NCBI RefSeq assembly: GCF_000419605.1
Contig: NZ_ATTI01000001.1
Span: forward strand, 1,646,501 to 1,710,500
Length of the DNA stretch: 64,000 nt
Direction: 5' to 3'
From: Sphingomonas phyllosphaerae 5.2
Lineage (GTDB): Bacteria > Pseudomonadota > Alphaproteobacteria > Sphingomonadales > Sphingomonadaceae
Positions 37,402 to 46,959 of the stretch are shown here, one piece after another (within the stretch, counting starts at the first letter, position 1; each line of letters starts with the position of its first letter). The notes below the pieces were generated by a model. That model saw only the letters and a list, made by a program, of their open reading frames with translations. It did not search any database and was not told where the DNA came from. The position numbers and the translations under genes are program-made.

Positions 37402-37608
37402 TCACAGAAGATACTTGCGGGCCGCGCAGGCCACGACGAGCAGCACCGGCGCCGGTGCCGCCAGGGCGGCACAGTTGCTCAGGAAATCCGGACCGAAGAT
37501 TGCCATGCGGACCTCTTCGGCGGTTCGGCTGTGGCAGAGCGTGCACGCCCATGCCGGCGTGCCGGCGAACAGCAGCGGTAACGGGGAGAGGCGAAGGGCC
37601 AGCTTCAT
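37402..37608 (-). CDS. 68-residue exported or membrane protein with CxxCH motif
   Basis: The N-terminus is signal-like (LALRLSPLPLLFAGTPAWA), followed at once by CTLCHS, a CxxCH as in c-type heme sites, and a C-terminal hydrophobic helix (about 46-64). Family not recognised. Heme attachment would need periplasmic export, which the signal region permits. It precedes the DUF2243 gene by 10 bp, so the two probably work together. Confidence 0.7.
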   Translation of the reverse strand: MKLALRLSPLPLLFAGTPAWACTLCHSRTAEEVRMAIFGPDFLSNCAALAAPAPVLLVVACAARKYLL

Positions 37609-37664
37609 GTGACACCCGGACGCAGGGGGCGCCCGCCCGGACGATGCCGGGCGGGCGGAAAGGC

Positions 37665-38168
37665 TCAGGCGTCTTCGGCCTGCAGATTGACCGACGTTTC
37701 CGCCAACTGGGTCATATACTCGTCGCCACCGTAGATTTCCTTGGTGGCCGCGCCGAGCTTCTTCGCGTCGTCCTTCAGCCCGAGCGCCTTGGCGTAGGCG
37801 GCCGCCGTGCCGAAACCGGCGATGCCGTAATGCGTCATGCGCTGATATTGCGCGATGATCAGTACGTCGAGGAGCGGCCCCTTTTTCGGTCCTTCCTCCA
37901 GGACGTGCTTGGTCGCCTCCGCTACCAGGCCTTCCATGCCCTTGCAGTGCTCCTTGGAAACCTTCTCGTCGTGGCTGGCGATCAGCTCCTTGAGCACATC
38001 CGTATGCTTCGTGACGCCCTCGTGCGAGGCGGTCAGCATATCCTTCAGCTTGGCGTCGCTGGCCTTCGTGGTGATCTTCTTCAGCACCTTGAGCATCTGG
38101 TCGTTGGCGGACCAAAGATCCTTCATCTCGTCGATGTAAATGTCCTTCAGGTCCTCGGGGGTCGACAT
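37665..38168 (-). CDS. YciF-like DUF892 ferritin-fold protein
   Basis: A 167-residue four-helix protein. It starts DLKDIYIDEMKDLWSANDQML, with repeated E-x-x-H pairs further on (HEGVTKH, EEGPKKG, AQYQRMTHYGIAGFGTAAAYAKALG) as in YciF/YciE stress proteins, which can hold a di-iron centre. AAGGAG lies 8 bases before ATG 38168. Probably cytoplasmic and stress-linked; it may share a transcript with the two genes that follow. Confidence 0.88.
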   Translation of the reverse strand: MSTPEDLKDIYIDEMKDLWSANDQMLKVLKKITTKASDAKLKDMLTASHEGVTKHTDVLKELIASHDEKVSKEHCKGMEGLVAEATKHVLEEGPKKGPLLDVLIIAQYQRMTHYGIAGFGTAAAYAKALGLKDDAKKLGAATKEIYGGDEYMTQLAETSVNLQAEDA

Positions 38169-38493
38169 GCTCAGGCTCCTTGGCTTGCCGAAGCGCAATG
38201 CTCCGATCCGCTGCGAGCGCTTCACTAAGCCGATGAGTTCCCTGGCGATTGTGCGCAGCACGCTATGTAATCGATAACGAACGGCGCGCGGCCACGGGTG
38301 GCGATGGGAGGCCAAACCGGGCATCCGTGAACGGGCGTTTGCTTCCGAAGCAAGCGAGCAGGCCGCTGGACGATCCGTTCCACTTGTCCGCCGACCGGCC
38401 CGGCCGCTGCGCCGCGAACGGACTGGCGGTGGCGCGACGACGCAAGGCCTTTAACGTTGCTGGAGAAGCGTTAGAAGGTGGGCGGGCTGATAG
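38169..38493. other. Gene-free divergent region between yciF-like and kinase genes
   Basis: 325 bp between divergently read genes. It presumably holds both promoters. I looked for the alphaproteobacterial general-stress (EcfG) pattern GGAAC-16/17-CGTT in both directions and found no convincing match. No RNA gene or repeat is recognised. Confidence 0.5.
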
Positions 38494-40884
38494 GTGGAAG
38501 GGCGGTCCTTGAAAGAGCACGAGAGGGATATCGCTGCGGTCGCCAGCATCGATGTCGTGCCGACGATCCTTGCCGCCGTCTGCCGCGCGACCGGGATGGG
38601 TTTCGCTGCGGTCGCTCGCGTCACCGATGAACGCTGGATCGCGTGCAGCGTCCGCGACGAGATCGACTTCGGCCTGCTGGTTGGCGACGAGCTCAAGCTC
38701 GAGACGACGATCTGTCACGAGATCCGCAAAAGCGAGCAACTGGTCGTGATCAGCAACGTGTCGTCGGATCCGACGTATCGCGATCATCACACGCCGGCCC
38801 TGTACGGGTTCGAGAGCTACATCTCGGTGCCGATCGTTCTGGCGGATGGCCGGTTCTACGGCACCCTGTGTGCCGTCGATCCTCATCCCCGACCGATCGA
38901 GGCGCCTGAGATCATCGCCATGTTCAAGATGTTCGCGAAGATCATCGGGCAGCAACTCGACACTTCCGACCAGCTGACGGCCGCGAACACCACCATCTCC
39001 TGGCATGAGAACGAACGCGACCTTCTGTGGGAGAGTTCGCCGGACCTGCTGGTCGAGCTCGATTTTGCCGGAAACATCCTCCGCATCAACCCGGCCTGGA
39101 CCGCGATCCTGGGCTTCGAGCGCGAAGAGTTGCTCGGACGACAGGTCGACACGCTCGTCGTTCCGGAGGACGTGGAGGTCACGAAGCAAGCGCTTGCCGA
39201 CGCCGTAGCAGGATCACCGCCGACGATCGAAAACCGGTACCTGCACAAGGACGGCTCCACCCGCTGGTTTTCCTGGGTGGCCGCGCCTACCGAGCGATCC
39301 GTTCTGGCGACCGGGCGGCACATCACGGCGCAACGAAGGGCGGAGGCGGCACTCAGGGACGAACAGGATTTCGTGCGCCTGGCGCTGTCCGCGATCGGAG
39401 GGGTAGGGGTCTGGACGTACGACATCCCGGCCGATCGTTTCTCCTGCGACACCTCGATCGCCGAGCTGTACGGCCTCGATCCGGCACGCATATCGGCGGG
39501 CTTCACGCGTGACGAATTCTTCGCCAACGTCCATCCGGACGATCGCAGGGCGCTGGACAAGGTCCTTGCGAGCGGCCTGAAACGCTGCGGCGAACTCGAA
39601 CTCGAATACCGGCTCCTGCATCCCGGTGGCGCGGTGCGTTGGGTCCTTTCCCGTGGCCACACGTACATGGACCTTCAGGGCCGCGCCGTCCGTCGCACCG
39701 GCATCGGCGTCGACATGACCAGCCAGCGACAGATCGAAGATCAATTGCGGCAGTCGCAGAAGATGGAAGCGCTCGGCCAGCTGACCGGCGGCATCGCGCA
39801 CGACTTCAACAACCTGCTCACGGTGATCCGCGGTTCTGCCGATCTCCTGCGCCGGGCGAACGTCGACGAAGAGCGGCGTCAGCGCTATCTCGATGCCATC
39901 GCCGACACGGCTGATCGTGCCACGAGGCTGACCAGCCAGCTGTTGTCGTTCGCACGACGGCAGGCGCTTACGCCCGAGGTCTTCGACGTCGGCGAAAGCC
40001 TGGAGAACGTCGCGAAGATCGTCGAAACGCTCGTCGGGTCGCGCATCGTCCTCGACATCGACGTGAGTCACTGTCCTTGCCTGATCAACGCCGACCGGAC
40101 GCAGTTCGACACGGCGATCGTCAACATCGCCGCGAACGCGCGCGATGCCATGAACGGCGCGGGCCGACTGACGATCTCGGCGACGCCGGTCGACGGTATC
40201 CCTGCCGTACGCGCTCATTCACCCGTCGCGGGCCGGTTCATCGCCGTCACGCTGACCGACACCGGCCCGGGCATTCCGGCGGACCGGCTCGACCACGTGT
40301 TCGAGCCTTTTTTCACCACCAAGGGCGTCGGACAGGGTACCGGGCTCGGCCTCTCGCAGGTGTTCGGCTTCGCAAAGCAGTCCGGCGGCGAGGTCATCGC
40401 CCGGAACGAAGCCCATGGCGGAGCCAGCTTGACGCTCTATCTTCCGCTGTCGAACCACGTGGCGGCGGTGCCGGGTGAGTCCGTTAATCACGAGATCGCC
40501 TTGTCGGGCGAGGGGCTGTGCATCCTCGTGGTGGAAGACAACGAAGAGGTCGGCTCGTTCGCTACCGGCGCCCTCGATGAACTCGGCTACCAGACGAAAT
40601 GGGTCCTCTCGGCCGCCGCGGCACTGGAAGCGCTCGAGGCGCGCCGCGATTTCGACCTCGTATTTTCCGACGTGGTGATGCCGGGTATGTCGGGCATCGA
40701 GCTCGGCCGCGAGATCCAGCGGCTCTACCCGCATCTCCCGGTGATCCTCACCAGCGGTTATAGCGAAGCTATCGTCCAGTCAGGGGCAAGCGGCTTTACG
40801 CTGCTGTCCAAGCCCTACACGATCGCCAGCCTGTCGCGCGTGATCCAGCGGGCAAGGCGACGCTCGGGGCGCTGGCGGAGCTGA
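38494..40884 (+). CDS. Hybrid sensor histidine kinase GAF-PAS-PAS-HisKA-HATPase-REC
   Basis: A 796-residue soluble kinase with no membrane helix. GAF is about 15-155, PAS-1 about 170-285, PAS-2 about 295-415. The phospho-His is in GGIAHDFNNLL (about 433), the HATPase has NIAANARDAMN, DTGPGIP and GQGTGLGL, and the C-terminal REC (about 675-790) has VVEDNEE, the phospho-acceptor in SDVVMPGMSG and the KPY lysine. GTG 38494 or TTG 38509 could start it. No response regulator or output gene is adjacent. The signal may be light or redox through the sensor domains; not provable here. Confidence 0.92.
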   Translation: MEGRSLKEHERDIAAVASIDVVPTILAAVCRATGMGFAAVARVTDERWIACSVRDEIDFGLLVGDELKLETTICHEIRKSEQLVVISNVSSDPTYRDHHTPALYGFESYISVPIVLADGRFYGTLCAVDPHPRPIEAPEIIAMFKMFAKIIGQQLDTSDQLTAANTTISWHENERDLLWESSPDLLVELDFAGNILRINPAWTAILGFEREELLGRQVDTLVVPEDVEVTKQALADAVAGSPPTIENRYLHKDGSTRWFSWVAAPTERSVLATGRHITAQRRAEAALRDEQDFVRLALSAIGGVGVWTYDIPADRFSCDTSIAELYGLDPARISAGFTRDEFFANVHPDDRRALDKVLASGLKRCGELELEYRLLHPGGAVRWVLSRGHTYMDLQGRAVRRTGIGVDMTSQRQIEDQLRQSQKMEALGQLTGGIAHDFNNLLTVIRGSADLLRRANVDEERRQRYLDAIADTADRATRLTSQLLSFARRQALTPEVFDVGESLENVAKIVETLVGSRIVLDIDVSHCPCLINADRTQFDTAIVNIAANARDAMNGAGRLTISATPVDGIPAVRAHSPVAGRFIAVTLTDTGPGIPADRLDHVFEPFFTTKGVGQGTGLGLSQVFGFAKQSGGEVIARNEAHGGASLTLYLPLSNHVAAVPGESVNHEIALSGEGLCILVVEDNEEVGSFATGALDELGYQTKWVLSAAAALEALEARRDFDLVFSDVVMPGMSGIELGREIQRLYPHLPVILTSGYSEAIVQSGASGFTLLSKPYTIASLSRVIQRARRRSGRWRS

Positions 40885-41065
40885 CGCCGGGCGAGGCACT
40901 TGCGCTCTCGCCCGGCGATTGAAGGTTCGGGCAGGTGAGGGGGCTCGGCGCCGTCGCCGGTTCGGCGAGGGCGTGTCCGCGCGCTCCGACGATGTGCAAA
41001 CCCTCTCTCCTGTCAGGCTGGAATGCCGTATCGCGCGCGCCGCTTGCCGCTGCCCCGCCGCCGGC

Positions 41066-41926
41066 TCAGCGCCCGATCGCGTCAAGCTCGGCCACCGCCT
41101 CCTCGGGCAGCGTCAGCGATGCCGCGGCGAGGTTCTCATGAAGATGCGGAAGCGACGAGGTGCCGGGGATCGGCAGGATGTTGGGCGCGCGCTGGAGCAG
41201 CCATGCGAGCGCCACCTGCATCGGCGTCGCGCCCAGCCGCGCCGCCACGGCGGATAACGCCGCCGATTGCAGCGGGCTGAAGCCGCCAAGCGGGAAGAAG
41301 GGGACATAGGCGACACCTTCCGCCGCCAGCGCGTCGATGAAAGCGTCGTCGCCGCGATACGCCAGATTATACTGGTTCTGGACGCAGGCGATCTCGGCGA
41401 TGCCGCGTGCTTCCTCGAATTGCGTCGGCGTCACGTTGCTGAGGCCGATATGGCGCACCAGCCCCTGTCGTTGCAGATCCGCCAGCACCTTCAACGGCTC
41501 GGCCAGCGATCCTTCGGCGGGGCCGTGGACGTCGAACATCAGGCGGAGATTGACGACGTCCAGCGCGTCCAGGCCGAGGTTCGTCAGATTGTCGTCGATG
41601 GCACGCGCCAGTTCGTCCGCCGCGAAGGCCGGCAACCACGACGCATCGTCGCCGCGCCGCGCACCGATCTTGGTCACGATCAGCAGTTCGTCGGGGTAGG
41701 GCGACAGCGCCTCGCGGATCAACCGGTTGGTGATGTGCGGGCCGTAGAAGTCGCTGGTATCGATGTGGTTGACGCCCGCCGAGATCGCGGCGCGCAGTAC
41801 GGCGAGCGCCTCGTCGCGGTCACGCGGCGGGCCGAACACGCCGGGTCCGGCAAGCTGCATCGCGCCATAACCGAGCCGCTTCACGTTGCGTCCGGCGAAA
41901 GAATAAGTGCCTGCGTGGTCGATCAT
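41066..41926 (-). CDS. Aldo/keto reductase
   Basis: A 286-residue TIM-barrel NADPH oxidoreductase. GVNHIDTSDFYGPH gives the catalytic Asp and Tyr, and LLIVTKIG the Lys. Where many members have a catalytic His after LDL-x-x, this one reads LDVVNLR, as in the pyridoxal-reductase-like subgroup. IPGTSSLPHLHENL is the C-terminal NADPH-binding segment. AGGAGAC lies 7 bases before the ATG. Divergent from a LysR gene, its likely regulator. Confidence 0.9.
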   Translation of the reverse strand: MIDHAGTYSFAGRNVKRLGYGAMQLAGPGVFGPPRDRDEALAVLRAAISAGVNHIDTSDFYGPHITNRLIREALSPYPDELLIVTKIGARRGDDASWLPAFAADELARAIDDNLTNLGLDALDVVNLRLMFDVHGPAEGSLAEPLKVLADLQRQGLVRHIGLSNVTPTQFEEARGIAEIACVQNQYNLAYRGDDAFIDALAAEGVAYVPFFPLGGFSPLQSAALSAVAARLGATPMQVALAWLLQRAPNILPIPGTSSLPHLHENLAAASLTLPEEAVAELDAIGR

Positions 41927-42017
41927 TGGCTGTCTCCTGTGCTGGCGGTGAGATACGGCTTGCGCATTCACGGGATAAGCGGGACGTATCCGCACGGGCT
42001 GTGCGGAAAATCGAACG

Positions 42018-42914
42018 ATGAAGGCCGACCTTGCCGATCTGAACGCCTTCCTCGCGGTTGCGCAGGCGCGCGGCTTCCGCGACGCGGCCCGCGCCGTGGG
42101 CGCGAGCGCCTCGACGTTGAGCGAAGCGGTGCGGCGGCTGGAGGCGCGGCTTGGCGTGCGCTTGCTCCACCGCACCACGCGCAGTGTGACGCCGACCGAG
42201 GCGGGGGCGCGGCTGATCGAGCGGCTGGGGCCGGCGCTCGGCGAGGTGGAGGCGGCGCTCGATGTCGTGAACCTGTTCCGCGATCGGCCGGCGGGCACGC
42301 TGCGGCTCAACGTGCCGGTCAGCGCGGCGCGGCTGGTGCTGCCGTCGATCCTGCCCGGCTTTCTCGCCGCCTACCCCGACATCCAGGTGGAGATCGTCGC
42401 CGAGGACGGCTTCGTCGATATGGTCGCGTCGGGCTGCGATGCCGGCATCCGCTATGACGAGCGGCTGGAGCAGGATATGATCGCGGTTCCGATCGGTCCG
42501 CGGGTCCAGCGCTTCGCGACCGCCGCGGCACCGGCCTATCTCGACGCGCGTGGCCGGCCGAGCCATCCGCGCGACTTGCTCGAGCACGCCTGCCTGCGGG
42601 GCCGCTTCACCAGCGGTGCGCTCACCAGCCCGTGGGAGTTCGAGCGCGACGGCGAGATCGTGCGGATCGAGCCGCAAGGGCCATTGATCGCGAGCGTTTC
42701 CGGCGCCGCGGACCTGCTGGTCGACGTGGCGCTGGCGGGCGGCGGGATTCTTTCGCTGTTCGAGGATTGGCTGCGGCCCGCGCTCGACAGCGGTGCGCTG
42801 GAGCCTGTGCTGCCGGATTGGTGGCAATCCTTCTCGGGACCGTTCCTCTACTATTCCGGCCGTCGCCTCGTGCCGCCGCCGCTGCGCGCCTTCGTCGACT
42901 TCATCCGCGGCTAG
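42018..42914 (+). CDS. LysR family transcriptional regulator
   Basis: 298 residues. An N-terminal winged helix (about 1-62; FLAVAQARGFRDAARAVGASASTLSEAVRRLEARLGVRLLHRTTRSV) precedes the LysR effector domain (about 90-295). The gene is divergent from the aldo/keto reductase, with a 91-bp gap, the classic layout for LysR control of the neighbour. Confidence 0.93.
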   Translation: MKADLADLNAFLAVAQARGFRDAARAVGASASTLSEAVRRLEARLGVRLLHRTTRSVTPTEAGARLIERLGPALGEVEAALDVVNLFRDRPAGTLRLNVPVSAARLVLPSILPGFLAAYPDIQVEIVAEDGFVDMVASGCDAGIRYDERLEQDMIAVPIGPRVQRFATAAAPAYLDARGRPSHPRDLLEHACLRGRFTSGALTSPWEFERDGEIVRIEPQGPLIASVSGAADLLVDVALAGGGILSLFEDWLRPALDSGALEPVLPDWWQSFSGPFLYYSGRRLVPPPLRAFVDFIRG

Positions 42915-42921
42915 GCGCGAT

Positions 42922-43070
42922 CGACATTCAGCGCTTTCGCGGGTGCCGAACTGCTCGCGAATGAAGATGATGAGCTGTCGGGCGAACCGCGCTGCCACGA
43001 TCGGGCAGATTTGCTTCCTCCGCTCGCGATGACGGCGCTTCCGGGGAATTCGCCTGAATCTCGATCGGTC
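42922..43070. repeat. Dispersed intergenic repeat, copy A
   Basis: About 150 bp similar to 58713-58935: both begin CGACATT-AGCGCTT-CGCGGG, share GAACTGCTCGC-like and CGGGCGAACCGCG stretches, then TTGCTTC-CGCTCGCGATGA, and end in CTGAAT-TCGGTC-like sequence. Copy A lacks an internal segment of about 70-80 bp present in B. It lies in the 342-bp gap between the convergent LysR and porin genes; the rest of that gap shows no gene. Confidence 0.75.
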
Positions 43071-43256
43071 CTGAAGCGTCGCGAGCGGCCCGGGCCTGCG
43101 TGGTGACGCAGCTTCGCCCTGCCGCGGGTCGGCCTCATCGATGCGGGTACTGGCGTCAACGCCGGAAAGGACGGCGAGCCACCGGAACCCTGCTCTGATC
43201 GAATTCGTGGCGGGAACGGTCACGCCGCTCCCGCCACGACAATTCAGGAACGACGA

Positions 43257-44765
43257 TCAGAATGTGACGCCGACACCCCCGGTGACGGTCTCGCCATTGT
43301 CCTTGCCGGTGAAGGCACCGGCGCGGTTGTCGGTGTTCCAGTGGATCACGTTGAACTGCAACCGGATCACGCTGTCGAGATACCAGTTCATTCCCGCGGT
43401 GACCGCCGAGCCCTTGCCGCCCGTCGCGATCCCGGAGAAATCGAGGTTCTCGTAGCGCGTCAGCACTTCGATGGCGCCCGAACCGCCATCGAACACCGGC
43501 TTCAACACGCGCGGTTGCGCGAACGTGCCGAGGCGCGGATTGTACGGCGGCAACTCGCCGGTGACGAACCAGCCACCGGACAGGCTCCATGCCTTGGTGA
43601 CGAGATCGTCACGCCCGGCGTTGAGCCGCGCATGGCGCTCGCCGGCCTCGCCCATCACCCAGATCGGCCCTGCATAGCCGCCGACCTCGGCACCGTAGCC
43701 GGTCGTTCCGGTGCCGCCGACCACCGGGCCGGTCGAAACGCGCAGCAGGCTGTTGAAGCGTCCGCCGATCACCGTGTTGCGGGTCAGCGTGCCCGGGCCG
43801 ACCGCGAGCTTCTCGTCGAAGCCCCACAGACCCAGGTGAACGATCGAACGATCGGTCTTGAACGGGTTCCAGTGCGTGCGCGCCAATACCGTCCGGCTGT
43901 CCGACACGCTCTGGCTGGCATCGACGTTGTCGCCGCTGAGTGTGATCGATGCGTGGCCGGATTTCCAGAACAGCCGCGGCATCAGCGCGATACCGTAGAA
44001 GCCGCGTTGCGGGATGATCGAGGTCGCGACGACGTTGCGTTCTAGGAACGGCGGTGCGTCCGATCCGCTCGACCCTTCGAAGCTGCGGTCGTTGAACATG
44101 TTGCCGAAGCGGACGTCGTAGGAGATCTGCCCGACATCGTTGCGCCAGCCGACGAACATCGTGCCCACGTCCGACACGTTGTCTGCGAAATCGTTCTCGA
44201 ACTGGTAGAAGAAGTGCGTGCCGATCGCGCCTTCGATGCCGATGCGCAGCGCGCGGGCACCGGTCGTCGTGATGTTGCGCGCGTCGTACTTCGACCCGAA
44301 CGTCGAACTCGCGTGGTTGATGATGCGGCCGCGCATCTTGAACGTGTACTTGCCGTCGGCCGAGTGGAAGATCGGCAGGCCGCCCCGCCATTCGGTGGTG
44401 ACGCCCGACGGGTTCATCGCCGCGGCGCGTGCCTGCGTCACGGTCTGTTCGGCCGGGCTCGCCGCGAGGATCTGCGGCGCGAACGACACGGTTTCGCTGT
44501 CGTTGCCGACCGTCGACGACGCGGTCGCGACCTGCCGCGGTGCGCCCGGTACGCTCGGTGCGGTAGAAGCCGCCGCGACCGGCGTTCCATTTGTCTGCGG
44601 CTTGCCCTCGACCGCTTCGAGACGCGCCCTCAAGGCGGCGATCTCGCTGGCCTGTGCACGCAGCAGCGCGAGGATCTCGGCCTGATCGGCGGTGTTCTGG
44701 GCCTGCACTGGCGTGGCCAGCAAGAGAGCGGACAAGGACACGCCCACATGGAAGAGATGTTTCAT
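43257..44765 (-). CDS. OprO/OprP family phosphate-selective porin
   Basis: A 502-residue outer-membrane protein. The signal peptide ends at TPVQA (about residue 22), followed by a short coiled coil (AEILALLRAQASEIAALRARLEAVE, about 29-53) typical of trimeric OprO/P porins. A 16-strand barrel follows from about 115, with FKMRGRIINHAS at its start, and ends VTF with terminal Phe. No PhoB box was recognised upstream, so phosphate control is not shown; transport of other anions is possible. Confidence 0.88.
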   Translation of the reverse strand: MKHLFHVGVSLSALLLATPVQAQNTADQAEILALLRAQASEIAALRARLEAVEGKPQTNGTPVAAASTAPSVPGAPRQVATASSTVGNDSETVSFAPQILAASPAEQTVTQARAAAMNPSGVTTEWRGGLPIFHSADGKYTFKMRGRIINHASSTFGSKYDARNITTTGARALRIGIEGAIGTHFFYQFENDFADNVSDVGTMFVGWRNDVGQISYDVRFGNMFNDRSFEGSSGSDAPPFLERNVVATSIIPQRGFYGIALMPRLFWKSGHASITLSGDNVDASQSVSDSRTVLARTHWNPFKTDRSIVHLGLWGFDEKLAVGPGTLTRNTVIGGRFNSLLRVSTGPVVGGTGTTGYGAEVGGYAGPIWVMGEAGERHARLNAGRDDLVTKAWSLSGGWFVTGELPPYNPRLGTFAQPRVLKPVFDGGSGAIEVLTRYENLDFSGIATGGKGSAVTAGMNWYLDSVIRLQFNVIHWNTDNRAGAFTGKDNGETVTGGVGVTF

Positions 44766-45553
44766 GCATCAAGCCAATCAAGGCGAGCACAGGCGTATTA
44801 TCGCTTGGGATCTATCGCGTCGGCACATCGAAGATGGCAGGTCCCGGCCAGAACCCGCGCACTCCGAAACAACCTGCGACTTGGACCCGCGATATTACGA
44901 GGCTTCACCGGGTTTCTGGAGCACTTCGAATAAGTTGGGAGCAGTTAATTAGTCGCTAATCGGAAAGGATCAGCAACAAACGGGAATTAGCGTGCAGGCG
45001 CTGCCTACCGGATTGCGCTCGCCCGAGCGCGGTTCGCACGGAAAGCGCGCGAAAGGCTGTGCGCTGGCGAACGGGTCAGGCGTGATTCGGCCCGGGATCG
45101 GCGGACACGCGAGCGGGCTGTCGCGATACCCGTGGGGCGTGCTGCGCTATCGTGGATTTCGGACGATGCCGTTGACGATGCACGATGATGCCGAAGCTAC
45201 GTGCCTTCGCTGCGACGGCGACGGCGACATCACCTCGCTATGTCGGCATTACTCGGCCGAGCGTGTCTGCCGGTAGTGCCTAACGGTCGACTGTTCGTCA
45301 GGCGCCGGCAGCGTCCAGCGGCCGCGCTTGTGGTCGCGCGCCGCCGTGGACGTGGATCATCGGCTCGGCGTCCTCGCAAACCCCGGATTGGCAAAGTCGT
45401 TGCCCGCACGTGTCGGCGAGGGCCGCTCCGCGTCCCGCGCGCGCGGGGGCGATGCCGCTGACTTGCTTCAGCGCCCGCCGGCTTATGGGTGCGTGCTGAA
45501 CAGGCTGCGCAACACGCGCTTACCTGCGGTCCGTCGCCATTGGCGCCGCAGCG
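44766..45553. other. Gene-free region upstream of the porin gene
   Basis: 788 bp. Its first part holds the porin promoter; a small perfect inverted repeat ATTAG-TCG-CTAAT lies near 44949-44961. A short frame around 45167-45276 encodes a peptide with CLRCDGDGD, but without ribosome site or codon bias. No RNA gene, repeat or mobile element is recognised. It might hold a decayed gene. Confidence 0.5.
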
Positions 45554-46003
45554 CTATGCCCGCCCCGCTGCGACCGCGGCATCGCTCGCCAGTCGGTCGG
45601 CACGCTCGTTCTCGGGATGGCCGGCATGGCCCTTCACCCATTTCCAGTCGACGCGGTGCGGGCGGGCGGCCTCCAGCAGCGCCTGCCACAGTTCCGCGTT
45701 CTTCACCGGCTTCTTGTCGGCGGTCTTCCAGCCGTTCTTCTGCCAGCCGTGGATCCACTTCGTCAGCCCGTCCATGACGTAGCGGCTGTCGGTCGACAGC
45801 GTGACCCGACACGGCCGTGTCAGCGCGTTCAGCCCGCGGATCGCCGCCATCAACTCCATGCGGTTGTTGGTGGTCAGTGGCTCGCCGCCGGAGAGTTCCT
45901 TCTCGTGCTTGCCGGCCCGGATCACCGCGCCCCAGCCGCCCGGGCCGGGATTGCCCTTGCACGCGCCGTCGGTGAACAGCTCGACCTGCGTCAACTCGGT
46001 CAT
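45554..46003 (-). CDS. rnhA: Ribonuclease HI
   Basis: A 149-residue enzyme cleaving RNA in RNA-DNA hybrids. Catalytic acidic residues are visible: Asp in [17 protein letters not shown], Glu in [10 protein letters not shown], Asp in LSTDSRYV and the C-terminal Asp in ENERADRLA. The basic handle [20 protein letters not shown] is present. Its start overlaps the thrB stop by 4 nt. Confidence 0.96.
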   Translation of the reverse strand: MTELTQVELFTDGACKGNPGPGGWGAVIRAGKHEKELSGGEPLTTNNRMELMAAIRGLNALTRPCRVTLSTDSRYVMDGLTKWIHGWQKNGWKTADKKPVKNAELWQALLEAARPHRVDWKWVKGHAGHPENERADRLASDAAVAAGRA

Positions 46004-46953
46004 GCGAATGCCCGCGGATTGGCTTCGTACCAGTCGAGCCGCCGCAGGTACGCCAGCGGATCCTTGCGCATCACCAGCGCGTCGGCCGGGGTGTGCAGCC
46101 AGTCCCACGCCCGGCTCAGCAGGAAGCGGACGCACGCGCCCTGCGCGAGCAGCGGCAGCGCCGCGCGTTCGGCCGCCGACAATGCGAACGACGTGCCATA
46201 ACCGTCCAGCAATGCGGCTCCGATTGCCGCATCCGGATCGCGGCCATGCGCGTCGAACGTCCACGCCGAGTGCATCACCGCGACATCGAGCGCGCGCACG
46301 TCGGTGCAGGCGAAATAGAAGTCGATCAGCCCCGTAACCTCGTCGCCGCGCATCAGCACGTTGTCCGGGAACAGGTCCGCATGGATCGCGCTGACCGGCA
46401 GGCCGAGCGGCCACGCCGCCTCGACGCGCGCCAGTGCGGTGTCGACGCGATCGAACAGGCCGGGCTGGATCGCGTCGAGGTCGCGTCCGCAGCGCTCCAG
46501 CAACGGTCGCCACGTCGCGATGCCCATCGAATTGACACGCGTCTGCGCGAAGTCGGCGAGCGCGGCATGCATCTCCCCCATCGCGCGCGCGGCGGCATGC
46601 GCCTGGGCGGGCGTGGGATGCGACACCGACACACCCGTCAGAAAACGGATCAGGCACGCTGGCCGGCCCTCCAGCTCCTGGATCACGCCGCCAGCGCGGT
46701 CGGCGATCGCCGGCGGCACCGCCAGCCCGCGCGCGGCGAGATGGTCGAGCAACGCCATGAAGAACGGCAGGTCGTCCGCCGCGACGCGCTTCTCATAAAG
46801 CGTCAGGATGAAACGCGCGCCGGTGGTGTCGACGAGGTAGTTGGAGTTCTCCACCCCCTCGGCGATCCCCTTCACGGAGACGAGTTCGCCGACATCGTAG
46901 CGGCGCAGGAAAGCGCCCAGCGCTTCCGCGGAGACGTGCGTGTAGACGGCCAT
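46000..46953 (-). CDS. thrB: Homoserine kinase (APH-fold type)
   Basis: A 317-residue kinase making O-phosphohomoserine for threonine synthesis, of the aminoglycoside-phosphotransferase-like ThrB class used by alphaproteobacteria. It starts [23 protein letters not shown] and has [14 protein letters not shown]. The catalytic loop is [12 protein letters not shown] (about 194-205) with LIDFYFA as the metal-binding Asp. The start lies 6 bp after the ispH stop. Confidence 0.94.
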   Translation of the reverse strand: MAVYTHVSAEALGAFLRRYDVGELVSVKGIAEGVENSNYLVDTTGARFILTLYEKRVAADDLPFFMALLDHLAARGLAVPPAIADRAGGVIQELEGRPACLIRFLTGVSVSHPTPAQAHAAARAMGEMHAALADFAQTRVNSMGIATWRPLLERCGRDLDAIQPGLFDRVDTALARVEAAWPLGLPVSAIHADLFPDNVLMRGDEVTGLIDFYFACTDVRALDVAVMHSAWTFDAHGRDPDAAIGAALLDGYGTSFALSAAERAALPLLAQGACVRFLLSRAWDWLHTPADALVMRKDPLAYLRRLDWYEANPRAFA

Positions 46954-46959
46954 GCCAGC

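Noticed and set aside
38169..38493. General-stress (EcfG) promoter for the yciF-like gene
   Set aside because: GTTCC occurs (near 38375) but no AACG at the right spacing was found.
44992..45276. Short frame with CLRCDGDGD
   Set aside because: No ribosome site, no recognised family and mixed codon use; the Cys pair alone is not enough.
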